This document shows, in pieces, positions 1 through 6,280 of a stretch of DNA of 6,290 nt (its first letter is position 1; the number at the start of each line of letters is the position of its first letter). Made by a program: the position numbers and the translations under genes. This stretch comes from an uncultured Litorilinea sp. (GTDB lineage: Bacteria > Chloroflexota > Anaerolineae > Caldilineales > Caldilineaceae), in NCBI GenBank assembly GCA_946885925.1, contig CAMPHP010000203.1, positions 1 to 6,290 of the forward strand. The letters run 5' to 3'. Under the pieces are notes generated by a model. It worked only from the letters and a program-made list of their open reading frames with translations, did no database searches and had not been told where the DNA came from.

Positions 1-51
1 TGAGCAAAGTGCTGTGTCTGTTTTGTGCAACTTGCTCTATGCAATTTATCT

Positions 52-73
52 TGTGTAATCTACTGTGTAATCT
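52..73 (+). repeat. Tandem 10-bp direct repeat in the promoter region
   Basis: TGTGTAATCT occurs at 52-61 and again at 64-73, a period of 12 bp. Each copy contains TGTAAT (54-59 and 66-71), one mismatch from the sigma-70 type -10 hexamer. Upstream, TTGCTC (32-37) could act as a poor -35 element, 16 bp from the first TGTAAT. The repeat is seen directly. A promoter or activator-binding role is inferred from its position upstream of the leader ORF. No strong -35 hexamer is visible, and the next 80 bases contain nothing else recognisable. Confidence 0.35.
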
Positions 74-132
74 GCGTAGTATGTGGTGAACTCAACTGAT
101 CTTTCAACCGGACGCCACAAACAAGCGGGCAA

Positions 133-153
133 TTGCGAAGAAACGAATCGCAA
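133..153 (+). promoter_or_regulatory. Hairpin immediately upstream of the leader-peptide start
   Basis: TTGCGA (133-138) and TCGCAA (148-153) form a perfect 6-bp stem with a 9-nt purine-rich loop (139-147). The stem ends two bases before the leader ATG at 156. The loop is the only purine-rich stretch close enough to act as a weak Shine-Dalgarno sequence. The structure could set the initiation rate of the leader peptide, or it could be an operator. The inverted repeat is seen directly; any function is inference. Confidence 0.35.
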
Positions 154-155
154 CA

Positions 156-272
156 ATGATGATTCCGGCAGTAATCCTTTCCAGCATTCTAGTACTTGGT
201 CTTATTACCGAGCTTCTGAGCGTAGTAGTACTTAGCGTCCAGAAGTCAATGCTGGTTGGTGAAGCTGCGTAG
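156..272 (+). CDS. Branched-chain amino acid leader peptide (attenuator ORF)
   Basis: This 38-codon ORF begins with two consecutive ATGs (156 and 159) and ends with TAG at 270-272. It encodes 8 Leu, 7 Val and 4 Ile, half of all residues, with the segments AVILSSILVLGLI early and SVVVLS at residues 22-27. That composition, together with a terminator 35 bases after the stop codon and an amino acid-matched ilvB gene downstream, is the hallmark of an ilv leader peptide. Translation would act as a sensor: the ribosome stalls when charged Val, Leu or Ile tRNA is scarce. No strong Shine-Dalgarno sequence is visible. The frame is open upstream to about position 90 but lacks an ATG there. Val is encoded mostly by GTA and Leu mostly by CTT, codons that are rare or absent in ilvN. 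An alternative reading is a tiny hydrophobic membrane peptide, but the RNA structures around it favour attenuation. Confidence 0.85.
   Translation: MMIPAVILSSILVLGLITELLSVVVLSVQKSMLVGEAA
181..255 (+). promoter_or_regulatory. Protector (1:2) RNA structure of the attenuator, three-way junction
   Basis: CCAGCATT (181-188) pairs perfectly with AATGCTGG (248-255). Two internal hairpins fit within this closing stem: CTTGGT/ACCGAG at 195-200 and 207-212 (one G-T wobble, loop CTTATT), and CTTCTG/CAGAAG at 213-218 and 240-245. Together they make a branched fold lying wholly within the leader ORF. It would hold bases 252-255, which the antiterminator needs, and so favour termination when the leader is not translated. 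The complementarity is seen directly; its role follows the classical attenuation model. Confidence 0.55.
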
Positions 273-322
273 AGATTAACGCCTGCACAGTCTCGAGGTC
301 ACTGTAGACCCTTCCCAACTGG
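252..322 (+). promoter_or_regulatory. Candidate antiterminator pairing (2:3)
   Basis: CTGGTTGGTGAAG (252-264, leader codons 33-37) can pair with CTTCCCAACTGG (311-322). This gives 12 pairs, two of them G-T wobbles, with T260 as a single bulge. The partner includes six bases of the 5' terminator arm, the whole terminator loop and two bases of the 3' arm, so this pairing and the terminator exclude each other. A ribosome stalled upstream, in the Val/Leu codons, would leave 252-264 free. A ribosome at the stop codon (270-272) would cover it and let the terminator form. The pairing is seen in the sequence; folding energies were not computed. Confidence 0.65.
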
Positions 323-335
323 GAAGGGTCTTTTT
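307..335 (+). terminator. ilvB: Intrinsic terminator of the ilvB attenuator
   Basis: GACCCTTCCC (307-316) and GGGAAGGGTC (321-330) form a perfect 10-bp stem with loop AACT, followed directly by TTTTT (331-335). It lies between the leader stop codon and the ilvB ribosome binding site (AAGGAGA, 349-355). It therefore ends transcription before the structural genes unless prevented, which is the position expected of an attenuator. A GGTC/GACC pair (297-300 with 307-310) offers only a weak competing fold. Confidence 0.9.
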
Positions 336-362
336 ATACTCAATTTTTAAGGAGAACAAGCC

Positions 363-2153
363 ATGACCCAGTCGAGCCAAAACGGTCACGGGGCCTCATG
401 TTCAGAGCCTAGGCCGATGACGGGTGCCCAAATGGTGTGGGAGGCGCTGGTGCATGAAGGCGTAAATGTCGTCTTTGGTCATCCTGGTGGCGCGATCTTG
501 CCCACCTATGATGCACTGGCCCCTTATGAGGCGGATGGGCGGATTCATCATGTCCTCGTTCGTCATGAACAATGCGGCGCTCACATGGCGGATGGCTATG
601 CGCGGGCGACCAAGCGTGTGGGTGTCTGTATTGCCACCAGCGGGCCGGGTGCAACTAACCTGGTCACAGGTTTGGCAACCGCACTCATGGACAGCATCCC
701 CATTGTGGCAATCACCGGCCAAGTGCCAACCAATCTGTTGGGAACCGATGCCTTCCAAGAATCAGATATTGTCGGAGTGACGCAGCCGGTTTGCAAGCAC
801 ACCTATCTGGTGACCGATGTCAACGAACTGCCCATGATCCTCAAGGAAGCCTTCTATATTGCGCGTGAAGGGCGACCGGGGCCTGTGTTGGTGGACATCT
901 GTAAAGATGTGCAGAACGCCACAGGGATCTTCCGCTATGATATGGAGATTGACCTGCCCGGTTTTGAGCCGTGGCCCACGGTGAATATGGAAGATGTGCG
1001 TAAGGCCGCGGAGATGATCAACCGCAGCGAGCGCCCTCTGATCATCTCCGGACATGGGGTGCAGTTGGCTGGCGTGTCGCGTGAGTTGCTGGAACTGGTT
1101 GAAAAGGCCCAGATTCCAGTGGTGACCACGCTGTTAGGCACGGGCAATATCCCAGAGAGTCACCCGTTGAGCCTGGGCATGGCAGGGATGCACGGTGAAG
1201 CCTATGCCAACCGCGCGATCCAGGGCTGCGACCTGCTGATCGCGATGGGGATGCGTTTTGACGACCGCATCACAGGCCGTTTGGACCGTTTTGCAAAACA
1301 GGCCAAGATCATCCATTTTGAACTGGATCATGCCGAGGTGGGCAAGAATGTGGTGCCCGATGTGCCAGTGGTGGGTGACCTGGGTGAGACCCTGCCCGCA
1401 CTGCTGCCATTGGTTGAACAACGCCGCCATCAAATTTGGATGCAAGAACTGGACGAGTGGCGCGCTGACTCCTCCACTACAGATATCCTCAACTATGAGG
1501 TGGACGAACTCATTCCACCCTTTGTGATCCGCCAGCTCTGGCACAGCACCAAAGATTTATCCAATGGGCCTGTGATCATCGTGACTGATGTGGGCCAGCA
1601 CCAGATGTGGGAAAGCCAGTATTATATCCATGATCACGCGGGGCAGTTATTGACCAGCGGCGGTTCTGGGACGATGGGCTATGCGCTGCCCGGCGCTATC
1701 GGTGCCCAGATGGCCTATCCGGATCGCACAGTTTGGGCAGTGGTGGGTGATGGCGGCTTCCAGATGACTTTGCAGGAATTGGCCGTGTTGAAGCAGGAAC
1801 GGCTACCCGTGAAAATTGCCATTATCAACAATGGCTTCTTGGGCATGGTGCGCCAGTGGCAGCAGATGTTCTATGACAGGCGTTATGTGGGAACGCCTGT
1901 GGTGTCGCCCGACTTTGTGAAGCTGGCTGATGCCTATGATATTCCTGCCATTTCGGTGCGCAGACCAGATGAGGTGGCGGCTGCTTATGAAATGGCCCAC
2001 CGTACCCCTGGCCCTTTCCTAATTGATTTCCGCGTAAAAGAAGAAGTGAATGTTTACCCAATGGTGGCTCCTGGCGCAGCCGTGGATGAGTTGCTCCGCC
2101 GTCCCAAGCCCGCTGTGGTTCAAGGCTATAGCGGTGTAGAGCCGAGTTGGTAA
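363..2153 (+). CDS. ilvB: Acetolactate synthase, large (catalytic) subunit
   Basis: This 596-aa protein is the catalytic subunit of cytosolic acetohydroxyacid synthase. It joins two pyruvates into 2-acetolactate, or pyruvate and 2-oxobutyrate into 2-aceto-2-hydroxybutyrate, the first common step to Val, Leu and Ile. Three domains are recognisable. The N-terminal thiamine diphosphate domain (about 20-185) has [13 protein letters not shown] at 38-50, the catalytic Glu69 in VRHEQ and TSGPGATN at 92-99. The central FAD/DHS-like domain spans about 205-350. The C-terminal ThDP/Mg domain (about 385-560) has GDGGF at 462-466 and the Asn-Asn pair at 489-490. The segment GTDAFQES (127-134) is typical of the biosynthetic, FAD-containing enzyme rather than catabolic AlsS. 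The start at 363 is set by AAGGAGA seven bases upstream. A later ATG at 417 has no such site, so a short N-terminal extension of about 18 residues is probably real. ilvN follows after 67 bases. Expression should be controlled by the upstream attenuator. Confidence 0.97.
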   Translation: MTQSSQNGHGASCSEPRPMTGAQMVWEALVHEGVNVVFGHPGGAILPTYDALAPYEADGRIHHVLVRHEQCGAHMADGYARATKRVGVCIATSGPGATNLVTGLATALMDSIPIVAITGQVPTNLLGTDAFQESDIVGVTQPVCKHTYLVTDVNELPMILKEAFYIAREGRPGPVLVDICKDVQNATGIFRYDMEIDLPGFEPWPTVNMEDVRKAAEMINRSERPLIISGHGVQLAGVSRELLELVEKAQIPVVTTLLGTGNIPESHPLSLGMAGMHGEAYANRAIQGCDLLIAMGMRFDDRITGRLDRFAKQAKIIHFELDHAEVGKNVVPDVPVVGDLGETLPALLPLVEQRRHQIWMQELDEWRADSSTTDILNYEVDELIPPFVIRQLWHSTKDLSNGPVIIVTDVGQHQMWESQYYIHDHAGQLLTSGGSGTMGYALPGAIGAQMAYPDRTVWAVVGDGGFQMTLQELAVLKQERLPVKIAIINNGFLGMVRQWQQMFYDRRYVGTPVVSPDFVKLADAYDIPAISVRRPDEVAAAYEMAHRTPGPFLIDFRVKEEVNVYPMVAPGAAVDELLRRPKPAVVQGYSGVEPSW

Positions 2154-2220
2154 CCCCGTTTGAACTTAATTGAATTTAGCATACATTGATCTGACGAGCA
2201 CGAAAGGGCAGAAAGTTACC

Positions 2221-2793
2221 ATGAAGCATACATTGGTCGCCTGGATGCGCGACAAGCCCGGTGTGTTAAACCGGGTGTCGGGCATGTTGCGTAGGCGCAA
2301 CTTCAATATTGATAGTTTGCAGGTGGGCCATAGCGAGACCCCAGGCATTAGCCGCATGACCTTTGTGGTAGATGGCAATGCCCATATGGTCGATCAGGTC
2401 ATCAAGCAATTACGCAAGGTCATTGACGTAACCCGTGTGGAAGACATCAGCGAGAAGCCCAGCGTGGTGCGTGAACTGGCGCTGATCCGGGTGCAGACTA
2501 ACCGGGAGAACCGTTCGGAGATCATGCAGTTGGTCAACATCTACCGCGCCGAGATTGTGGATGTGGCGCTGGACAGCCTGGTGGTGCAGATTGTGGGGGC
2601 AGAAGATCGCGTGGACGCGTTGATCGAGTTGTTGGCGAATTTCGGCATTGTGGAGATGGTGCGTACCGGGCGGGTTGCCATCGTGCGTGGGGTCACAGAA
2701 CGCCGCTTTAAGCGCGGGACGGCTGTGTGGAAGGCGCGCGTCAATGGCTATGAGTCTGACACAAGCGAACGCTTCCGCACGGGTGGCGTGTAG
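2221..2793 (+). CDS. ilvN: Acetolactate synthase, small (regulatory) subunit
   Basis: This 190-aa protein is the regulatory partner of IlvB; it activates the enzyme and usually confers feedback inhibition by valine. The ACT domain occupies about residues 3-75, with [13 protein letters not shown] at 11-23 and FNIDSLQVG at 28-36. The C-terminal small-subunit domain runs from about 83 to 157 (RELALIRV, then IYRAEIVDV). Gly14 and Asn29 align by eye with the valine-site residues of E. coli IlvH, where position 11 is Asn rather than Asp, so valine sensitivity is plausible but inferred. The basic tail (158-190) lies beyond the core domain. ATG 2221 is chosen because ACT domains begin within a few residues of the start. 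A TTG at 2170 in the same frame would add 17 unconserved residues. The Shine-Dalgarno sequence is weak (CAGAAAG at 2209-2215), which fits coupled expression behind ilvB. This subunit type is also named ilvH. Confidence 0.95.
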   Translation: MKHTLVAWMRDKPGVLNRVSGMLRRRNFNIDSLQVGHSETPGISRMTFVVDGNAHMVDQVIKQLRKVIDVTRVEDISEKPSVVRELALIRVQTNRENRSEIMQLVNIYRAEIVDVALDSLVVQIVGAEDRVDALIELLANFGIVEMVRTGRVAIVRGVTERRFKRGTAVWKARVNGYESDTSERFRTGGV

Positions 2794-3105
2794 GGGCTAT
2801 GCCTCTATGCCAGCCTGCCATTCTGCAAACGATAAGCAAACAAGCATCGCGCCAATTCGGATATTGGGCGGCTTGTGGAGAAAATAGAGAGACACCCTAT
2901 CACTGCTTCATAATCTAGGCATCTGCATAATCATCATCTATAGAATCATGTATATAATTACATAGAATCACTGATATGGTTATCAGATAGAGCCACGAGA
3001 GATGTGGCATTGTTAGAAATCAAAGTTCACACCCAAAGTTCAATACCCAGGGCTCACTACACCCAGGGATCCCTACAGAGAGAAAGCAGAAGGACTATTA
3101 AACTC
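2794..3105 (+). other. 312-base ilvN-ilvC intergenic region
   Basis: The first part (2794-2939) holds nothing recognisable. AGGGGC/GCCTCT at 2792-2806 could form a tiny stem but has a 3-nt loop and no T-tract, so no terminator is called after ilvN. The middle is AT-rich and holds the promoter-like cluster at 2940-2986. The last part has short direct repeats: CAAAGTTCA at 3021-3029 and 3034-3042, ACCCAGGG at 3045-3052 and 3061-3068, and the palindrome AGGGATCCCT at 3065-3074. The ilvC reading frame stays open back to a GTG at 3004, but that stretch does not look like protein. No leader peptide rich in Val, Leu or Ile and no terminator-like hairpin is visible here, unlike upstream of ilvB. Confidence 0.6.
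2940..2986 (+). promoter_or_regulatory. ilvC: Candidate ilvC promoter with operator-like palindromes
   Basis: A perfect TATAAT (2953-2958) sits between ATGTA (2948-2952) and TACAT (2959-2963), which are inverted repeats of each other. ATAGAATCA occurs at 2940-2948 and 2962-2970, direct repeats 22 bp apart flanking the -10 box. Twelve bases downstream of the box, CTGATA (2971-2976) and TATCAG (2981-2986) form a perfect palindrome with a 4-bp spacer, close to the expected transcription start. No convincing -35 hexamer lies at the right distance near 2930-2935, so activator dependence is possible. The repeats are seen directly; promoter and operator roles are inferred. Confidence 0.5.
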
Positions 3106-4110
3106 ATGGCAAAAATTTATTACGAGAATCAGGCGGATTTGGGGCTGCTCAAGGGCAAGAAGGTTGCTATTATCGGCTATGGCAGCCAGGGCCACGCCCA
3201 CGCCTTGAACTTGCAGGATAGCGGCGTTGATGTACGCGTCGGCTTGTATGAAGGCAGCAAGAGTTGGCCCAAGGCCGAGGCGGATGGCTTGCGCGTTGTG
3301 ACCAATGCCCAGGCTGCTGCTGAAGCTGACTTTATCATGATGGTGCTGCCCGATCCGATTCAATCCAAGGTCTATGAAGAAGACATTGCGCCCAATCTGA
3401 AGTCTGGTGACACGCTGATGTTTGCTCATGGCTTTAATATCCGCTTTGGGTTTATCCAGCCGCCCGCTGATGTTGATGTGACGATGGTTGCCCCCAAGGC
3501 TCCCGGTCATCGTGTGCGCGAGGTCTTCAAGGAAGGGTCGGGTGTTCCTGCATTGGTTGCCATTCACCAGGACGCCAGTGGCAATGCTCTGCAAAATTCT
3601 TTGGCCTATGCCAAGGGCATTGGCAGCACCCGCGCCGGTGTATTGGAGACAACCTTTACGGAAGAGACTGAAACTGACCTCTTTGGCGAGCAGGTGGTGC
3701 TTTGTGGTGGGGTTAGCGAACTGGTCAAGGCTGGTTTTGAGACCTTGGTCGATGCTGGCTACCAACCAGAGATTGCCTACTTTGAGTGTCTGCATGAGTT
3801 GAAGCTGATTGTGGACTTGATGTACCAGGGTGGCCTGAACTACATGCGCTTTAGCGTCTCCGACACTGCCGAGTGGGGCGATTACAAGAGCGGCCCGCGC
3901 ATTGTCACCGATGAGGTAAAGCAGACCATGAAGCAGATCCTGTCCGAGATCCAGTCGGGTGCGTTTGCCGAAGAGTGGATGGACGAGTATCACAACGGCA
4001 GCAAGGTGCTTCTCTCCACGCGCAAGGCCGAGCAGACCCAACAACTGGAACAGGTGGGCAAGGGGTTACGCAAGATGATGACCTTCTTGAACGCCAAGGA
4101 AATCGGTTAA
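3106..4110 (+). CDS. ilvC: Ketol-acid reductoisomerase, class I
   Basis: This 334-aa cytosolic enzyme catalyses the Mg-dependent alkyl shift and NAD(P)H reduction of 2-acetolactate to 2,3-dihydroxyisovalerate, and the parallel step for isoleucine. The Rossmann domain (about 1-180) has [11 protein letters not shown] at 23-33 and MFAHGFNI at 105-112, with His108. APKAPGH (129-135) carries Lys131. The helical domain has the metal and catalytic ligands TDLFGEQ (Asp191, Glu195), FECLHELK (Glu227, Glu231) and SVSDTAE (Ser252). Length is normal for class I. ATG 3106 is chosen because KARI proteins start with MAKIYY-like sequences; AAGGA at 3090-3094 is the likely ribosome site, 11 bases away. The in-frame GTG at 3004 would add 34 unlikely residues. 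The cofactor loop reads LYEGSKSW (47-54), with Tyr and Glu where NADPH-using relatives often have Arg and a neutral residue. It probably has its own promoter at 2940-2986. Confidence 0.96.
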   Translation: MAKIYYENQADLGLLKGKKVAIIGYGSQGHAHALNLQDSGVDVRVGLYEGSKSWPKAEADGLRVVTNAQAAAEADFIMMVLPDPIQSKVYEEDIAPNLKSGDTLMFAHGFNIRFGFIQPPADVDVTMVAPKAPGHRVREVFKEGSGVPALVAIHQDASGNALQNSLAYAKGIGSTRAGVLETTFTEETETDLFGEQVVLCGGVSELVKAGFETLVDAGYQPEIAYFECLHELKLIVDLMYQGGLNYMRFSVSDTAEWGDYKSGPRIVTDEVKQTMKQILSEIQSGAFAEEWMDEYHNGSKVLLSTRKAEQTQQLEQVGKGLRKMMTFLNAKEIG

Positions 4111-4126
4111 TCAGAGCAATTTGTTT

Positions 4127-4184
4127 TTCGAGTGTAGGGGGCATTTCCAGAGTAGGTTACCAGGGGATGGCCCCTACACTCGAA
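4127..4184 (+). repeat. 58-bp REP-like palindromic element after ilvC
   Basis: TTCGAGTGTAGGGG (4127-4140) is the exact reverse complement of CCCCTACACTCGAA (4171-4184). The stem continues inward after a G-G mismatch, pairing 4142-4148 with 4163-4169 (two G-T wobbles) and leaving a 14-base loop. It begins 16 bases after the ilvC stop codon. No T-tract follows the hairpin on the + strand (AATACAG), and on the minus strand it is followed by A residues, so it is not a standard terminator. The GTAGGGG...CCCCTAC ends recall dispersed palindromes common between genes in Chloroflexi and cyanobacteria. A role in mRNA 3'-end protection, or origin as a small mobile palindrome, is inferred. Confidence 0.65.
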
Positions 4185-4229
4185 TACAGATGCCAGCTTT
4201 GGGAATTCACGGGAAAGGGGGTGATGGGA

Positions 4230-4361
4230 ATGGATGATGGCCTTAGTGCGCTTGCAGGCTGGCTGACACATACTCAAGGCGTTTATATGCAAAACGTTCC
4301 AGCGCAGTTGATGCGCTCCATTCTCGCTTCACTCTCCAATAATGTGATTGTCGTCCGTTGA
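4230..4361 (+). CDS. Possible 43-aa leader or upstream ORF of leuA
   Basis: This is a small ORF of unrecognised function. ATG 4230 lies eight bases after GGGGG (4217-4221) within AAGGGGG, a strong Shine-Dalgarno sequence, better than that of most genes here. It ends with TGA at 4359-4361, 28 bases before the leuA ATG. The last 14 residues, [14 protein letters not shown], contain seven Ile, Leu or Val, so it could be a leucine or valine sensing upstream ORF. Overall composition (13 of 43) is not exceptional, and no terminator hairpin lies between it and leuA. Inside it, AGCGCA/TGCGCT (4301-4306 and 4312-4317) form a 6-bp stem with a 5-nt loop. The frame is also open into the end of ilvC, so length alone proves little. 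Alternatives are a chance ORF or translational coupling to leuA. Confidence 0.35.
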   Translation: MDDGLSALAGWLTHTQGVYMQNVPAQLMRSILASLSNNVIVVR

Positions 4362-4389
4362 GGGCGGCGAACAAAGAAAGGTTTTTACC

Positions 4390-6180
4390 ATGACTTCCCA
4401 GGACCAAAGCAATGGCAGTGATCATGTAGAAAACGGCACAGAAGATGTATCCGCCGTAGATCTGTCTCATGTCGATGTCAACCAATTTGTCATCTCCGAC
4501 ATCAACGAATATGCCCGCACGATTGCCCACGGCAAGCGCGTCGTCGTTTTTGACACAACCCTACGCGATGGCGAACAGAGCCCCGGCGCTACGCTGAACA
4601 CCCAAGAAAAATTGGATATTGCCCACCAACTGGCTCGTTTGGGTGTAGACGTGATGGAGGCAGGTTTTCCTGCTGCCAGCCCTGGTGACTTGGATGCTGT
4701 GCGTCAGATTGCCAACACGGTTGGGCGTCAGCCGCGCGTGGGCCACAATGGCGAGATTCTGCCGCCTCCTTCAATTGCCGGGCTGGCGCGTGCCAACAAG
4801 CATGATATTGACCGCGCATGGGAAGCAGTGCAGGGAGCAGTCCGCCCGCGCATCCACACCTTCTTGGCAACCAGCGACATCCATATGGAACACAAACTGC
4901 GCATGAGCCGCAATGATGTGTTGGAGACGGTGGGTGACATGGTGCAGTATGCCCGCAGCTTTTGCCAAGATGTGGAGTTTAGCCCGGAGGATGCTGGACG
5001 CAGCGACCCGGATTTTTTGGTACAAGTCGTCGGTGTTGCGATTAAGGCCGGAGCCACCACGATTAATATTCCCGACACCGTGGGCTATACGACGCCAGAG
5101 GAGTTTGGCTGGCTGATTGCCTATCTGCGTGAGAATGTCCCAGGGGCCAAGGATGTCATTTTTAGCGTCCATTGTCACAACGACCTGGGGTTGGCAACTG
5201 CCAACACCCTGGCTGGCTTGCGCAGCGGTGCGCGGCAGATGGAAGTTACCATCAACGGCATTGGCGAGCGCGCCGGTAATACCAGCCTGGAAGAAGCGGT
5301 GATGGCGATCTATGTGCGCCAACAGCAATTTGCGCTGGAGACAAGCGTGGAGACGCGCGAGATCCACCGCGCCAGTGATATGGTGAGCCGTTACACCGGG
5401 ATGGTCATCCAACCCAACAAGGCCATTGTCGGTGCAAATGCCTTTGCCCATGAGGCTGGCATTCACCAGGATGGCATGCTGAAGAATAAGCGCACCTATG
5501 AGATCATGGATGCCTCCACAATTGGCTTGAACCAAAGCTCACTGGTCTTGGGCAAGCATAGTGGTCGCCATGCCCTGCGCCGCAAGTTGGAGGAGATGGG
5601 CTACCACCTGGATCGTGAGGAACTGAACGACATTTTCCAACGTTTCAAGGATCTGGCGGACAAGAAGAAGACCGTTACCGATGCCGACTTGGAAGCACTG
5701 GTTGGGGATGAGATCTACCAGCCCGAGGAGACATGGGAATTGGTCAATGTCCAGGTGCAATGTGGCACCACGACGATCCCGACTGCGGTGGTGACTTTGC
5801 GCAACAATCAGACGGGCGAGACCATTATTGACGCTGGCTTTGGCACCGGGCCAGTAGACGCCATTTACCAGGGTATCAACCGCATTGTCGGCGTGAGCAA
5901 TACCCTGGTGGAGTTCTTGGTGCAGGCGATTACCGAAGGCATGGATGCCAATGGCGACGTGACCATTCGCATCGAAGTTCCTGCACAGAGCGTCGGCTAC
6001 AAGGAAACCGCTCAGGGCCGCCAGCGCCGCCGCCTCTTTAGCGGGCGTGGCGTAGATACCGACATTGTCGTCGCCAGTGCGAAGGCGTATATGCAGGCGC
6101 TCAACAAGGCTTTGGAGAGCAAGGAAGAGAATTCTTCAGCAGTCAATATCGCTGAAGGCGCGACACAAGCGGCAGATTGA
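4390..6180 (+). CDS. leuA: 2-Isopropylmalate synthase
   Basis: This 596-aa protein condenses acetyl-CoA with 2-oxoisovalerate to 2-isopropylmalate, the committed step of leucine synthesis. The TIM-barrel (HMGL-like) domain covers about 48-325. It has [14 protein letters not shown] at 54-67 (Arg59 and metal ligand Asp55), HCHNDLG at 261-267 (metal ligands His261 and His263) and [14 protein letters not shown] at 289-302 (Asn297). A linker subdomain with [13 protein letters not shown] (350-362) and LGKHSGRHA (387-395) follows. The C-terminal leucine-binding LeuA domain is about 445-575, so leucine feedback inhibition is expected. The start at 4390 follows AAAGG (4377-4381) by eight bases; an in-frame TTG at 4348 is less likely. 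Common LeuA proteins reach the DTTLRDGEQ motif within the first 10-20 residues; here about 50 residues, acidic and polar at first, precede it. The tail (577-596) is also extra. Homocitrate and citramalate synthases are relatives, but the ilv context and C-terminal domain favour LeuA. Confidence 0.95.
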   Translation: MTSQDQSNGSDHVENGTEDVSAVDLSHVDVNQFVISDINEYARTIAHGKRVVVFDTTLRDGEQSPGATLNTQEKLDIAHQLARLGVDVMEAGFPAASPGDLDAVRQIANTVGRQPRVGHNGEILPPPSIAGLARANKHDIDRAWEAVQGAVRPRIHTFLATSDIHMEHKLRMSRNDVLETVGDMVQYARSFCQDVEFSPEDAGRSDPDFLVQVVGVAIKAGATTINIPDTVGYTTPEEFGWLIAYLRENVPGAKDVIFSVHCHNDLGLATANTLAGLRSGARQMEVTINGIGERAGNTSLEEAVMAIYVRQQQFALETSVETREIHRASDMVSRYTGMVIQPNKAIVGANAFAHEAGIHQDGMLKNKRTYEIMDASTIGLNQSSLVLGKHSGRHALRRKLEEMGYHLDREELNDIFQRFKDLADKKKTVTDADLEALVGDEIYQPEETWELVNVQVQCGTTTIPTAVVTLRNNQTGETIIDAGFGTGPVDAIYQGINRIVGVSNTLVEFLVQAITEGMDANGDVTIRIEVPAQSVGYKETAQGRQRRRLFSGRGVDTDIVVASAKAYMQALNKALESKEENSSAVNIAEGATQAAD

Positions 6181-6247
6181 CGTACTGTTTGTGGTGGCTG
6201 TTGTTTGTAGTGACTATCATAACGCGTGTTGAGAATTGATGTGAGTA

Positions 6248-6280
6248 AGAAGCCAGGTTGCCAGCGCAATCCTGGCTTTT
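6248..6280 (+). terminator. leuA: Intrinsic terminator after leuA
   Basis: AAGCCAGG (6250-6257) pairs with CCTGGCTT (6271-6278). Beyond a single bulged T (6270), TTGC (6258-6261) pairs with GCAA (6266-6269) around the loop CAGC. A248-T280 and G249-T279 type pairs (6248, 6249 with 6280, 6279) can extend the base. The 3' side runs into TTTT at 6277-6280, then CCCCC. Lying 67 bases after the leuA stop, it most simply ends the leuA transcript, so the cluster probably stops here. It could instead be an attenuator for an unseen downstream gene. Confidence 0.8.

Noticed and set aside
1..362. T-box or other tRNA- or metabolite-binding riboswitch upstream of ilvB
   Set aside because: I see no T-box sequence or specifier-loop layout; the leader-peptide attenuator explains the terminator better.
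2170..2220. Longer ilvN start at TTG 2170
   Set aside because: It adds 17 residues before the ACT domain, uses a rarer start codon and has no ribosome site; ATG 2221 fits the family.
2792..2806. Terminator after ilvN (AGGGGC/GCCTCT)
   Set aside because: The loop would be only three bases, one pair is G-T and no T-run follows.
2648..2887. 79-codon + strand frame overlapping the end of ilvN
   Set aside because: Mostly an out-of-frame reading of ilvN; the part beyond 2793 shows no domain and no ribosome binding site.
3004..3105. Longer ilvC start at GTG 3004
   Set aside because: It adds 34 residues not expected in KARI, the stretch is made of short DNA repeats, and ATG 3106 gives the family's usual N-terminus.
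3073..4044. 323-codon open frame on the minus strand opposite ilvC
   Set aside because: It is the antisense shadow of ilvC, whose catalytic motifs are intact; its translation resembles no family I know and has no ribosome site.
4263..4289. leuA promoter: CTGACA (4263-4268) and TATATG (4284-4289)
   Set aside because: The spacer is only 15 bp, the -10 match is partial and the site lies inside the small ORF, so it is too weak to call.
4771..5535. 254-codon open frame on the minus strand opposite leuA
   Set aside because: Antisense shadow of the conserved leuA barrel domain, with no recognisable motifs.
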